Of a stretch of 64,000 nt of DNA, positions 24,359 to 34,700 are shown piece after piece; position 1 is the stretch's first letter, and the number at the start of each line of letters is the position of its first letter. The stretch covers positions 256,508 through 320,507 of the forward strand of contig NZ_CABSIF010000002.1 of NCBI RefSeq assembly GCF_902477725.1, written 5' to 3'. Below the pieces are notes generated by a model, which made no database searches, was not told where the DNA came from, and saw only the letters and a program-made list of their open reading frames with translations. The position numbers and the translations under genes are program-made. Source of the stretch: an uncultured Desulfovibrio sp. (GTDB lineage Bacteria; Desulfobacterota; Desulfovibrionia; Desulfovibrionales; Desulfovibrionaceae).

Positions 24359-26446
24359 ATGTATGTTCTGCAAAGAAATGGCGATGTCTTTGAAATGCGG
24401 CAGGAACCTCTGATGGCGGAAGGCGTCAACCGCTCGGGGTTTTTGTTCAACAGCTATAGCGGCGCACCAAGAGCGAACCGGCGGGAAACCTGGGAATCCT
24501 TTATAAGAACCGGCAGGATTGTTGACGACAGTTTGCCCCGGCCCATAGCGGCTTCGTGGATGCGCTGCCGCGATCTGGGGGTGGACCCCCTGCTGCCCAA
24601 GTGCGCGGAATTTACGCCCATGAGCCAGATCAGCGCCCAGGCCGAAATATATGCGGAACTGGCGGCTGGCGTGGAACGTCAGGTGTATGAGCAGATCAAG
24701 GAAAAAGGCCTGCTCATGACGGTTTCCGAGGCCAATGGCCGGTTGCTGCGCACCTGCGGCAACAAGGAAGTGCTGCTTCAGGCCGATCAGCTCTATTTTG
24801 GCCCTGGCGCGGTGTGGTCTGAAAAAAGCGTGGGCACCAACGCCATAAGTCTGGCCCTTTCTGACGGCATGCCAGCCCAGGTTATGGGCGAGGAACATTT
24901 TTGCAGCAGCCATCAGGCCTGGGGCTGTTCTGCCGCGCCCATTTTTACTCCGTTCGGGCAGTTGTGGGGCTGTTTTGACATTTCCGGGCCAACCAGGGCT
25001 GATCACCGGCAAGCATTGTGGCTGGCAGTTGGCGCGGCCCGCGAGATAGAGCGACTGTTGCTCAACGCCTCGCTGAGCAACATGGAGAACAAATCCCGCA
25101 CGCTGCTCAGCACGCTCTTCAGTTCCATGCCCATTGGTGTGCTGATGGTGGATGAGAGCGGCATCATTACCTATGCCAATGCCCAGGCAGAGCGCCTGCT
25201 AGGTTTTAGCGGCGATGTGCGCGGCGGGCGCGCCGAGGCTTTTTTTGATTATACCCTGTACGCGCGCCAGCAGGCGGAAAACAGTTGCCAGGCCGAAGGG
25301 GTCCCCCTGCGCTGCCTGACCAATCCCGCCCTCACAGCCTGCGTCATGCCCTTTATGGCGGGCAGGTCAGAAGCGCGCTATGCCCTTGTGACCCTTCAGG
25401 CCGGAGTGGAAGCCCGTCCCGCGCCTATTGCCCCTGTGCCGCATATACCGCGCCGCGAAGGCACGCGTCCCTTTGGAGATATTGTTTACCGCAGCGAAAA
25501 AATGTCCCGCACGGTGGAACAGGCACGGCATATGGCCAAAAGCCCTGCGGCGGTTTTGTTGCTGGGCGAAACGGGCACGGGCAAGGAGTTGTTTGCACGG
25601 GCCATCCACAAGGCCAGCCGATGTTCCGAAGGGCCTTTTGTGGCTGTAAACTGCGGGGCTTTACCGCGCGAACTTATCCAGAGCGAGCTTTTTGGCTATG
25701 AGCGGGGGGCGTTCACCGGAGCAGTGGAAAAGGGCCGCCCCGGCAAGTTTGAACTGGCCGACAAGGGAACCCTGTTTCTGGATGAAATTTCTGAAATGCC
25801 GCTGGAAATGCAGGTCAATCTGCTGCGCCCTCTGGAAGACCGTTGCGTCACGCGGGTGGGCGGCAAGCAGACCAGAATGGTCGATTTCCGGCTGGTCACT
25901 GCCACCAACCGCAATCTGGATGAACTGATGGCGTCGGGCGCGTTTCGTGAAGATCTGTTTTACCGCATCCATGTGCTCGCGCTGGAAATCCCGCCTCTGC
26001 GCGAACGCAGGGAAGATATCGCTGTTATTGCGGAATATCATTGCAAACGCCTGTGCCGTACCTACGGGCATCCTTTTGGCGGGTTTTCTGCCGAGGCCTT
26101 GCGCGTGATGGAAGATTACGACTGGCCCGGCAATGTGCGTCAACTTGTGCACAGCGTGGAATTTGCCGTCAACATGGCGCAGGGCGGCTGTATTTTGCCC
26201 GTACATCTGCCAGCTCATTTGCAGTCCTGTTCTAGTGGGACCAATACAGCCAGCGGACAAACCGATGGGCAAACAGTGGCGGCCCTGCCCGGAATGACCG
26301 ACTTTAACCTGGACAATCAGGAGGCCAAGGTCATCCGCTGCGCATTGAAGCATTATAACGGCAACATGCTCCAGGCTGCCAAGGCACTGGGCATCGGCCG
26401 CAATACCCTGTACGCCAAACTGCGCAAGATTGTTCCCCAAGACTAG
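24359..26446 (+). CDS. acoR: Sigma-54-dependent transcriptional activator, AcoR type
   Basis: A 695-residue regulator of acetoin catabolism. An N-terminal GAF-like sensor region (about 60-240) contains SEKSVGTNAISLAL, typical of AcoR. It is followed by a PAS domain (about 255-350) and the AAA+ domain with Walker A GETGTGKE at 403-410, the sigma-54-contacting GAFTGA near 455 and Walker B LFLDEISEMP. A C-terminal Fis-type helix-turn-helix (MLQAAKALGIGRNTLYAKLR) ends the protein. It should sense acetoin or a related ligand and activate -24/-12 promoters. GGGAG precedes the ATG. Transcribed away from the operon it is expected to control. Confidence 0.92.
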   Translation: MYVLQRNGDVFEMRQEPLMAEGVNRSGFLFNSYSGAPRANRRETWESFIRTGRIVDDSLPRPIAASWMRCRDLGVDPLLPKCAEFTPMSQISAQAEIYAELAAGVERQVYEQIKEKGLLMTVSEANGRLLRTCGNKEVLLQADQLYFGPGAVWSEKSVGTNAISLALSDGMPAQVMGEEHFCSSHQAWGCSAAPIFTPFGQLWGCFDISGPTRADHRQALWLAVGAAREIERLLLNASLSNMENKSRTLLSTLFSSMPIGVLMVDESGIITYANAQAERLLGFSGDVRGGRAEAFFDYTLYARQQAENSCQAEGVPLRCLTNPALTACVMPFMAGRSEARYALVTLQAGVEARPAPIAPVPHIPRREGTRPFGDIVYRSEKMSRTVEQARHMAKSPAAVLLLGETGTGKELFARAIHKASRCSEGPFVAVNCGALPRELIQSELFGYERGAFTGAVEKGRPGKFELADKGTLFLDEISEMPLEMQVNLLRPLEDRCVTRVGGKQTRMVDFRLVTATNRNLDELMASGAFREDLFYRIHVLALEIPPLRERREDIAVIAEYHCKRLCRTYGHPFGGFSAEALRVMEDYDWPGNVRQLVHSVEFAVNMAQGGCILPVHLPAHLQSCSSGTNTASGQTDGQTVAALPGMTDFNLDNQEAKVIRCALKHYNGNMLQAAKALGIGRNTLYAKLRKIVPQD

Positions 26447-26481
26447 CCTTGCTGTGTAATTTTTCAGAACGCAAACAACCC

Positions 26482-26538
26482 GGCCTGCTCTGAACCGAAA
26501 GCCCACCTGTGGCGCGCGGTTTGGAGCAGGCCTTTTTT
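26482..26538 (+). terminator. Rho-independent terminator of acoR
   Basis: GGCCTGCTC (26482-26490) pairs with GAGCAGGCC (26524-26532), with extra pairing of AACCG and CGGTT inside. Six T residues follow (26533-26538). Confidence 0.85.
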
Positions 26539-26584
26539 GCGGCAGCCACTTGCGTTTTACCACCTCGCGACCTGTTGATCTCTC

Positions 26585-26632
26585 TGTTCCACTTCCGTCC
26601 ACCATAGTCTTTCCTTGTTCCACTTCAGAACA
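26585..26632. promoter_or_regulatory. Two tandem putative AcoR sites upstream of butanediol dehydrogenase
   Basis: TGTTCCACTTCAGAACA (26616-26632) matches the TGTTC-N7-GAACA repeat of the aco operon. A degenerate copy, TGTTCCACTTCCGTCCA, lies at 26585-26601. Their starts are 31 bases apart, close to three helical turns. They lie 108-155 bases upstream of the -24 element. Confidence 0.6.
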
Positions 26633-26738
26633 CTGTCAGTTGCTCCGGTATACCTGTCTGCATGTGCAATTTTTCTCGATTGAGCCAGGGCAAGGTCTGC
26701 CGGGCATGTCCGCTCATCCGCTGCTGGCGCGGATTTTA

Positions 26739-26754
26739 CGGCATGACCTGTGCA
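26739..26754 (+). promoter_or_regulatory. Sigma-54 (-24/-12) promoter of the butanediol dehydrogenase gene
   Basis: CGGCATGACCTGTGCA: GG at 26740-26741 and GC at 26752-26753 are ten bases apart, with GGCA and TGCA matching the consensus core. The start of transcription would be near 26765, about 35 bases before the ATG. Confidence 0.72.
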
Positions 26755-26798
26755 ATGATGGGTGTATTCGGATTCAACATCTAACAAGCGAGGCAGTT

Positions 26799-27869
26799 AT
26801 GGCGGAAACCATGCAGGCGGCAGTTTGGCACGGCAAAAAAGACATCCGCGTTGAGACTGTACCCGTTCCCCCCGCTCCGGCTCCCGGTTGGGTTCAGGTC
26901 AAGGTTGATTGGTGCGGCATCTGCGGCTCGGATCTGCACGAATACCTGGCTGGCCCCATATTTATTCCCACTGAGGCCCCGCATCCGCTTACGGGCAAGC
27001 AGGGGAGCGTCATTCTCGGGCACGAATTCAGCGGCGAGGTTGTGGCGGTGGGCAGCGGCGTTACCAATGTCAAGGTTGGCGACATGGTTGCGCCAGATGC
27101 CTGCCAGCACTGCGGCGAGTGTCAGCCTTGCCGCGAGGGGCGCTACAATGTTTGCGAAAAGCTTGCCTTTACGGGCCTGCACAATGACGGCGCATTCGCC
27201 CCCTATGTGAATGTGCCTGCGGAATTGTGCTTTATCATGCCCGAGGGTGTTTCGCCCGAGGCCGGAGCAGTCATGGAACCCTTGGCCACGGGCTTTAAGG
27301 CCGTGCGTATGGCGGGCAGCATTCTGGGCCTCAATGTGGTGGTGCTTGGCGCGGGAACCATCGGCCTCGGCACCATTATGGCTGCCAAAGCCGCTGGAGC
27401 GGGCAAGATCATTGTGCTTGAAATGTCCCGCGCGCGCATTGCCAAGGCCAAGGAATGCGGCGCTGACATTGTGGTGAACCCCAAGGAATGCGACCCGGTT
27501 GCAAGGGTGAAAGAACTGACCGGCGGCTCCGGGGCCGATGTTTCCTTTGAGTGCATCGGCAACAAGCACACAGGGCCGCTGGCCATAGATGTGCTGCGCA
27601 ACACGGGAACGGCCATTATTGTGGGAATTTTTGAAGAACCCAGTTCCTTCAACTTTTTCAGCCTCAGCGGTACGGACAAAAAGGTCATGGGCACGCTGGC
27701 CTACACCATTGAGGATTTCAAGGGCCTTGCCGCGCTCATGGCCAAGGGCGTCATCAAGGCGGAAAACCTCATTACCGGCAAGATCGAGCTGAAGGACATC
27801 ATGGAAAAGGGCTTTCTTGAGCTGATTAACAACAAGGATGAAAACATCAAGATACTTGTGCGTCCCTGA
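26799..27869 (+). CDS. Zinc-dependent 2,3-butanediol dehydrogenase
   Basis: Medium-chain dehydrogenase of 356 residues. The catalytic zinc site begins CGICGSDLHEY and continues with GHEFSGEVV; the structural zinc site is the four-cysteine segment CQHCGECQPCREGRYNVC near 97-114. The Rossmann motif is VVLGAGTIGLGTI. The sequence, including the long insertion GPIFIPTEAPHPLTG, resembles (R,R)-butanediol dehydrogenases rather than threonine or sorbitol dehydrogenases. I chose the ATG at 26799, which lies just behind the sigma-54 promoter; the upstream ribosome site (GCGAGG) is moderate. It would oxidise 2,3-butanediol to acetoin, feeding the aco operon. Confidence 0.88.
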   Translation: MAETMQAAVWHGKKDIRVETVPVPPAPAPGWVQVKVDWCGICGSDLHEYLAGPIFIPTEAPHPLTGKQGSVILGHEFSGEVVAVGSGVTNVKVGDMVAPDACQHCGECQPCREGRYNVCEKLAFTGLHNDGAFAPYVNVPAELCFIMPEGVSPEAGAVMEPLATGFKAVRMAGSILGLNVVVLGAGTIGLGTIMAAKAAGAGKIIVLEMSRARIAKAKECGADIVVNPKECDPVARVKELTGGSGADVSFECIGNKHTGPLAIDVLRNTGTAIIVGIFEEPSSFNFFSLSGTDKKVMGTLAYTIEDFKGLAALMAKGVIKAENLITGKIELKDIMEKGFLELINNKDENIKILVRP

Positions 27870-28259
27870 CGCGCTTGATGGCGTGTTTGAGGGATGATCC
27901 TGTCAGCTTGACACTGTCCCTGTGTATGAGCGGCAGGATATGAAAGAGGGGTTGCGGAATGGTCCGGAACCCCTCGGTTAGTTTGCAGACAGTGCAAAAA
28001 TGGAACAGAGCAGCTTTTTGAGCAAGAGTGATCAGCCGCAAAAAGTTTCTCGTTTCAAACTTGAGGCAGAAAATTTTTTAAAAAAATAATCTATTTAAAT
28101 AAAAAGATATTTTTGATAGTAAGCGTTATTGACGATGGGGAAGTATTCTGCCGCCCGGTCAGAAGATCAATCAGTTAAAGTTATGAATCTGAAGTAAGGT
28201 GCTGTTTCCCGCAACAACAAAAAGGACAGGAAGTTCCACTTAATCCTGTCGGAGCATTC
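27870..28259. other. Intergenic region between butanediol dehydrogenase and the autotransporter
   Basis: No gene seen. A hairpin GAGGGGTT (27946-27953) with AACCCCTC (27968-27975) may end the butanediol dehydrogenase transcript, though no T-run follows. The 28060-28130 part is very AT-rich and is the likely promoter region of the autotransporter gene. Confidence 0.55.
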
Positions 28260-31200
28260 ATGGTTCTTTATTCGTGCGGATATTGGGTACGTTTTTATCC
28301 TGCTTTGTTTCAGATTCTCCTCCTGTTTCTGTTTACATTTAGTATACCTGTTCATAGCAATGCAGCGAGCGCTGACAGTTTTAAAACCAATGAATACTGG
28401 AACAGCACAGGGTTGAATTTTATTCATGCTGCCGATGCATACGCTCTGGGATATACCGGGGCAGGCATCACGCTGGGCATGATTGACACTTCCGTGCGCG
28501 GCGACCACCCGGAGCTGGCTGGCAAAGTCATAATGATGGCCTTGCCGCTCGATAAGACCACGGGTCAGACATACGTGCCAAACTGGGCATATGATACGCA
28601 TGGCAGCCATGTGGCGGGCATTATGGCAGCCATGCGCAATGGTGTTGGCATGCACGGTGTGGCTTTTGACGCCAACCTTGTTTCGGCGGTCACACTTGGG
28701 ACAGCGTCGGGGAGCAACGAAAATCTTGTTCCGGCTGATTTGTTGAGCCTCTTTGCTGCGTATCCGGATATTCGCGTCATCAACAACAGTTGGGGCACGG
28801 ATTTTTACCCATCGCTTGACCCTCTCAAAGACATTCCCGCAGATGTCATATCTGGCCAGGATGGTGAGATCAAAGCACTCCGCAAGCTCAGTGACGATTA
28901 CGGCAAGGTCATTGTGTTTGCCGCTGGCAACAACAGCATGATAGCTCCCAGTGTTGAGGGCATGATGCCGCGTTATGCGCCGGACCTCACAGGCTGGATC
29001 AGCGTGGTTTCCCTCAATATAGCCGGGATCACCACAGCGACGGACGGAACACGCACCATTGGCCCGTCTGGGGTCAGTTATTTCAGTAACCTTGGGAGCA
29101 AAGCCTATCTTTGGACTGTTGCGGCTCCCGGCAGCAATATCAATTCGCTCAATGCCACCACCAACGGCTATATGCTGGACAGCGGCACCAGCATGGCAGC
29201 GCCCTATGTGAGCGGCACCGTGGGGCTGGTGGCGCAGGCTTTTCCCTGGATGACCGGCAAACAGCTGGCTGATGCTGTATTGACCACAGCGGATAATACT
29301 TTTGTAGCGCCAACGCACCTTGTTCAATATACTGTTGATAAAGATGGTAATCCCAATAAGGTTATTATTGCTGTTATAGATCACAGTGTTCCTGCTCCGA
29401 ATGATGTGACAATCAAACAGTGGATTGAACAAGTTTATCAAGGCGCAACGGCAGATGCTTTGAAAGCGCTGGTTGATCAGGGCAAGAAAGCAGTGAACGA
29501 CCTGACAAAGGAAGACGTGTTTGGTCAGGGGCTGCTGGACGCGGGCAAGGCCGTGCGCGGCATCGCCCGGCTGGATGCCAACCGCATGTCAGCTTCGGAT
29601 GTGGTGACATTGTCTGAACTGGGCCCTGGCAATTATGCGCTTGAAACGTTTAACACCAAGGGCTACTTCGCAGAATTCAGCAATGACATCACCCAACGCC
29701 AGTGGAATGATGCCTACCATCATGCCAGTTTTCTGGCCGGGGCGGACGCCACGGCCCTGCGTGGCAAGAATGTGGGCTTGCGTAAAACGGGTGCTGGCCT
29801 ATTGGTTCTCAGCGGCGTCAATAGCTATTCAGGGGCGACCGTGGTTGATGGCGGGGGCCTGGCCGTGAGCAAAAGGGCAGACGGCACTGGCGGCGTGCTG
29901 CAAAACAGCGATGTGCTCGTGCGCCAGGGCGGTGTATTGCTGGGTGATGGAGTAATACAGAAGAAAGTCGTCAATTACGGCACTGTTGCTCCGGGCTATC
30001 GCGGCCTGACGCTCACAGTAAATGACTACACCCAGACAAGCCAGGGTACGCTGCAAATCGGTTTCAATTCCAGAAACCAATATTCTGTACTCAGTGCAAA
30101 TTCTGCAAATATTGACGGAGCCTTGCGGTTTTCTCCCTCGCCGGGATTTTATGCAGAGAACTATTCAATAAATATGAACAGCGTGCAGGCGACAAGCTCC
30201 ACGGGCGCATTTAACAGCGTTGGGGTTAGTTCCTCTTCACCAACATTGAATTTCAGCGTCGCGTCAAGCAATGGCCTCGGGTCGGCCTTGGTGGGCCAGC
30301 AACGTGCATCAAGCGCGTACAGCCGCTATGCCGACAGTACCACCACAAGCCGTGTTGGACGCGCTCTTTACCAGATAGCTGGGCAGGCAACAGGCGATAT
30401 GCAAAACCTATTTCAGGCCCTGGACTGGAGCGATACCTCCGGCAGCGGCATTGCTCCGGCAATGGAGCAGTTGAGCCCCAACAGTTATGATGCCGTGGCT
30501 CGGGCCGGGCTTGAAGCACAGCGGCAGCTCAATCTGCTTATGGTGCGGCGCTTCTTGGGGGCCAGCGGCCAACAAGGCGTGAGCGGTACTGGCGTGTCCA
30601 GCGGTGATGATGCTGCTGGCTGGCAGGCATGGGCGCTGCCCTTTGGCAGCTACAGCAACATGAACGCCAATGGCGGCTCAGCGGGCTTCACGGCGTCAGG
30701 CGCAGGGTCGGCCTTTGGTGTTGACCGCCTGTGGGAGAGCGGACTGACTGCAGGATTTGATGTGGCGCTCGCAGGCCGCCGCACAGATATTCATAGTGCG
30801 GGCGAGGCAAGGGCGGAAACGTTGGCCGCATCTGTTGGCGGCCACGCGCTCTTCAAGCCACGCTGGTGGGATGGTGCCTATGTGATGGGCATGGCCCGCG
30901 TGGGCTTTGAGGATGTGCAAATGCAGCGGACCGTCAACTTTAATGGTTTCGCGCGCAATCACAGCAGCGACTGGACGGGCCTAACCGCAGATACGCTCGC
31001 GGGCGGCGGCAAGGACTGGAACTGGGCAACCGTCTGGGGCGGCGTGGAAGCTGGCCCTCTGACATGGCTGGAATATAGCCTGAGTTCCAGACCTGGATTT
31101 ACCGAGGACGGCTCCGGGGCCTCGGCACTCAGGGTTGATGCCGCCACTTACAACAATCTCTCGTCAGTCTTGGGCGCGCATGCAAATCTTGCCCGCACCC

Positions 31201-31475
31201 TGGATAATGGCACAACGCTCGCATGGGATACTCTGGCAGGCTGGCGGCATGACTGGCTTGACGGAACGTTCAGCAGCAGCGCCAAATTCAAGGGATACAG
31301 CCCAGGTTTTGAAAGCCGGTCAGATATGCCGGGCCGGGACGCCATGCTGGTTCACAGCAGTGTGCGGGCGAACCATACCAGTGGTTTTTTTGCGCAGGTT
31401 GAGCTTGGGGCGGAGCTATTTCGTTCTCAGAGTTCTTCCTGCTTCGGCGGTTTCAGTTGTGGCCTGGAATTTTAG
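28260..31475 (+). CDS. Subtilisin-family autotransporter serine protease
   Basis: A 1071-residue secreted protease of the type V pathway. A signal peptide ends near residue 36. The S8 protease domain has the full triad: Asp76 in GMIDTS, His114 in DTHGSHVAG and Ser311 in GTSMAAP, with the oxyanion Asn in NNSWG/AAGNN. A beta-helix linker with an autotransporter-associated repeat (LRKTGAGLLVLSGVNSYSG) lies near 520-560. The last 280 residues form the beta-barrel and end in an aromatic Phe (CGLEF), as outer membrane proteins do. GGAG lies five bases before the ATG. The passenger may stay on the cell surface or cleave itself off. Confidence 0.93.
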   Translation: MVLYSCGYWVRFYPALFQILLLFLFTFSIPVHSNAASADSFKTNEYWNSTGLNFIHAADAYALGYTGAGITLGMIDTSVRGDHPELAGKVIMMALPLDKTTGQTYVPNWAYDTHGSHVAGIMAAMRNGVGMHGVAFDANLVSAVTLGTASGSNENLVPADLLSLFAAYPDIRVINNSWGTDFYPSLDPLKDIPADVISGQDGEIKALRKLSDDYGKVIVFAAGNNSMIAPSVEGMMPRYAPDLTGWISVVSLNIAGITTATDGTRTIGPSGVSYFSNLGSKAYLWTVAAPGSNINSLNATTNGYMLDSGTSMAAPYVSGTVGLVAQAFPWMTGKQLADAVLTTADNTFVAPTHLVQYTVDKDGNPNKVIIAVIDHSVPAPNDVTIKQWIEQVYQGATADALKALVDQGKKAVNDLTKEDVFGQGLLDAGKAVRGIARLDANRMSASDVVTLSELGPGNYALETFNTKGYFAEFSNDITQRQWNDAYHHASFLAGADATALRGKNVGLRKTGAGLLVLSGVNSYSGATVVDGGGLAVSKRADGTGGVLQNSDVLVRQGGVLLGDGVIQKKVVNYGTVAPGYRGLTLTVNDYTQTSQGTLQIGFNSRNQYSVLSANSANIDGALRFSPSPGFYAENYSINMNSVQATSSTGAFNSVGVSSSSPTLNFSVASSNGLGSALVGQQRASSAYSRYADSTTTSRVGRALYQIAGQATGDMQNLFQALDWSDTSGSGIAPAMEQLSPNSYDAVARAGLEAQRQLNLLMVRRFLGASGQQGVSGTGVSSGDDAAGWQAWALPFGSYSNMNANGGSAGFTASGAGSAFGVDRLWESGLTAGFDVALAGRRTDIHSAGEARAETLAASVGGHALFKPRWWDGAYVMGMARVGFEDVQMQRTVNFNGFARNHSSDWTGLTADTLAGGGKDWNWATVWGGVEAGPLTWLEYSLSSRPGFTEDGSGASALRVDAATYNNLSSVLGAHANLARTLDNGTTLAWDTLAGWRHDWLDGTFSSSAKFKGYSPGFESRSDMPGRDAMLVHSSVRANHTSGFFAQVELGAELFRSQSSSCFGGFSCGLEF

Positions 31476-31793
31476 CGGCTGTTTGCATGATTCATCCATG
31501 CCATTGGACTTGTCGTTCTCCTCTACCGATCTACGTTATATGCGCTTTTGATTATCCGCTCCACGAACTAATCCATTGAAAAAATACTGTTCCTGTCTTA
31601 GAGAAAAAAGGAATAAAGTCGGTTGTCGCCCCGGATCAACTGGGGTGGCGCTGCTTTGCTTTGTGCACAAAGAAGACAGCGCAACCATGCTGCGTTTTAA
31701 CCACAATCTCCCCCCGAAAGTGGCTTTTGCGACGGCGCAGGACTATCTGACATATCAGATAAGCTTTCTGGAAGGTATTGAGGAAAACGCACA
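31476..31793. other. Gap between autotransporter and NRPS genes
   Basis: Holds one possible small gene (31687-31797, listed separately). No terminator was found after the autotransporter, so the NRPS could be transcribed with it. Confidence 0.5.
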
Positions 31794-31797
31794 ATGA
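31687..31797 (+). CDS. Possible small leader protein coupled to the NRPS gene
   Basis: A frame ending in ATGA, where its TGA overlaps the NRPS start codon, the typical sign of translational coupling. From the internal ATG at 31687 it encodes 36 residues (MLRFNHNLPPKVAFATAQDY...); the frame is open further upstream to a TTG at 31576. It is not an MbtH protein: the family's NxExQxSxWP pattern is absent. The ribosome site is weak (AAGAAGA). It may be real or a chance frame. Confidence 0.3.
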   Translation: MLRFNHNLPPKVAFATAQDYLTYQISFLEGIEENAQ

Positions 31798-34700
31798 AGA
31801 TTGGCGATATCACCTTTGGGATGCCCAGAAGCAAGGCTGCGGCTCAGAATCCGGCGGGAGCTGCTGCCGAAAGACAACCAGCCACGTTGCCTTCAAGCCT
31901 CTCCACTGCTGGCAATGCCATGCCGTGTTCATCCAGTATGTCTGGCTTGTCTGGCAGGTGGGCCGGCTTTGAAGCCCTGTTCTGTTCCATTGCAGATGAG
32001 AACCAGGACAACATTGCCCTTTCTGGTGGCGGAAAAAGCCTGGGCTTCAGAGAACTGAAGGATTTTTCCGCGCGCATAGCCGCCTTTGTGCAGGCCAAAA
32101 ACTATGGGCCGGAAGCGGCAGTGGGGGTGCTCTGCAAGCGCGGAGCCATGTATCTTGCCGCCGCCATTGGCATCATGCGGGCCGGTGCCGTGTATGTGCC
32201 CGTGGAGCGCGAACTGCCGCGCCTCCGTCAGGAAGCCATGCTCAGGCCCGTGCGGTTGCTGGTGACGGACAGCGCTTCTCTGCCCCAGGCGGAATATCAT
32301 CGTTACCGCAACCCCAACATTGCCCACGTGCTTTGTCTGGACGCCCCCAATTTTACGGATGTGCTGGAAAGTGGCGGCCTGAGCAGCACGGAATACTGGG
32401 AGCACCTTGCAGAGCAGGGCAGCGACCACGGTTGGCTGGACGATGTGGATGCACACCCCCTTGATCTGTCGCAGCTTGAGCGTATGGCTGGCAGCGTGCT
32501 GCAAAAAACAGGTCTGGCCCCCAACCGTGCCCCCGGCAGCATCCCCAAAAGTGCACAGTCCAGCGGCAAAAGCGTGCTTGATGTCGGTAGCGGCTCCGGC
32601 GTGGTGGCGCAGGCTCTTGCCTCTGCCGCCAGCCGGTACGCGGCGGTCGACATTGCCAGAAATGAACTGGACAGGGTGCAGGCCTTGCCCTGCGGCGCTT
32701 CTGTGACTATCCACCGCATGGAAGCCATAGACATCTGCTTTTTCGACGAGCGCTTTGACCTTGTGGTGCTCAACGGCGTTGTGGATTGCTTTCCCGGTTA
32801 CAATTATCTGCGCAGGGTGCTTGACCACGCGGTAGAACGCCTCACGGCGGGCGGTAGCATTTTTGTGGGCGCTGTGCGCGATATGGACCGCAAGGACGAC
32901 CTGCGGGCAGCCATCAGGGAGCATGCTCTTGCTACGGGCGATCAGTCGGCCTTGCTGCGTTTTGAGGGCTCGGCAGAGCTGTTTGTGCCACGGCGTTTCT
33001 TTAGTGCCTGGTCGGCAGAATGCCCATATCCGGTTGAGGTGAAATTTTCACCCGCTGCGGCTCCCGCGCCCTCTGACAATGGTCAGTCGGATGTCTTTCG
33101 GTATGACGTGCAGATTTGCAGAAGCGCTCATGATGCCAGACCCCACGGAACCAGAGCCATGCGAGAGAGCTTTGGCCTGAGGGATATGGATGCCTGCCCA
33201 GTTGCCCCGCTTGCGGCGGTCAGGCCGGACGCTGCCGCCTATATTGTCTACACCAGCGGCTCCACAGGGCAGCCCAAGGGCGTTGTGGTGGAGCACCGCC
33301 ACCTCCTGCACATCATCCATGCCCTGCGGGAGTTTTCAGAAGGGTGCGGCACTGTGGGGCTGGTTGCGCCGCTCTCGTTTGATGCGTCCATCCAGCAACT
33401 GGCGGTTTCACTGTTTTGCGGCAAGCCCTTGTATGTCATGGCAGACGAGGAGCGCAAAAATCCTGCGGCATTTTGCGCCTGCGCCCGCAAAAAAGGCATT
33501 GACCTGTGCGACATGACCCCGGCCTTTTTTAATGTGCTGGTGGACTATTTGCAGGAGCACCGCCAGCCCCTGCCGCTCAAACGTGTGCTGCTGGCTGGCG
33601 AGGTGCTGCGGCCAGATGTCATTCAAAAATTTTATGCCATACCCGGCAATGAAGATGTGGTGCTGTTCAATGTGTACGGCCCAACAGAATGCACGGTAGA
33701 CAGCAGCGCCTTTCGCATTGACCGCACCAATCATGCGGATTTTACGGCCTTTCCCATTGGCAGACCGCTTGAAGGCGTGAACATTTTTGTGCTGGATAAA
33801 CATCAGCGCCCGGTGCCGGACTCTGTTACCGGAGAACTGTGGATCGCGGGAGCGGGTGTTTCGCGCGGGTATCTGAATGGCGAGAGCGCCGATGCTTTTA
33901 CCGAATATGCCGGGCGGCGCTGCTATCGCACTGGCGACAATGGCTTTATTCAGAACGGCCTTGTGTACTACCGGGGCCGGGAAGATCAGCAGGTCAAGAT
34001 CAGGGGCAACAGGGTCGAGATCGGCGAGGTCGAAAAGGCCGTTGGGAGCTTTCCCGGTGTGCGGCAGCTGGCCGTGGCGGCGGACTTTTATCAGGCTGGT
34101 AACGACAAAAGTCTCGCCGCCTATGTAGTGGGTGCTGTGAATCCGGCTGATTTGCGCAGCTATCTTGAGCAGCAGTTGCCGCCCTTTTGCGTGCCGGACT
34201 ATATTGTGCCGATGGCGGAGCTGCCCCTCTCGCCCAACCGCAAGGTGGATAAAAGGGCGCTGCCGTCCCCGCTGGGCAGGGCAGAGGCCGTTGCAGGGCG
34301 CTGCCCGCAAGGGGCTGTGGAGCAGACTCTTGCCGCCATCTGGAAGCGGCTGCTGGGCATGGATGTAATCAATGCGGAGGCCAGCTTTTTCAGCATGGGC
34401 GGGCACAGCATCATGGCCGTACGCCTTGTTGCCATGATTGAAAAAGAGTTGCGCGTTCATATTGCCGTCAACGAACTGATGGCACATTCCAGCATTGCAC
34501 GGCTGGCAGAGCTTGTAGAGGGTAAGGCAGGCGTGCGCAACAGCCCCATCATCAAGCTTTGCCATTGTGAAGGCGGAAAAAATCTCTTTCTGTTTCATCC
34601 TGTGGGGGGCAGCGTGTTTTGCTACAGCGATCTGGCCCGGCTGCTGGGTGGGCGCTACACCCTCTATGCCGTGGAGCCTGCGGGCTTTCAGGCTGAAAAA

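Larger units (their letters stand above)
26447..26798. other. Control region between acoR and the butanediol dehydrogenase gene
   Basis: Contains the acoR terminator, two tandem TGTTCC-type sites (26585-26601 and 26616-26632) and a sigma-54 promoter (26739-26754). An open frame runs through it from a TTG at 26550, but it is better read as the untranslated leader because it would translate across the terminator-to-promoter segment without family similarity. Confidence 0.7.

Noticed and set aside
26550..26798. N-terminal extension of the butanediol dehydrogenase from a TTG
   Set aside because: It would start before the sigma-54 promoter and add 83 residues without homology; the ATG at 26799 gives the normal family length.
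31576..31797. MbtH-like partner of the NRPS
   Set aside because: The conserved Trp-Pro and NxExQxSxW pattern of MbtH is absent.
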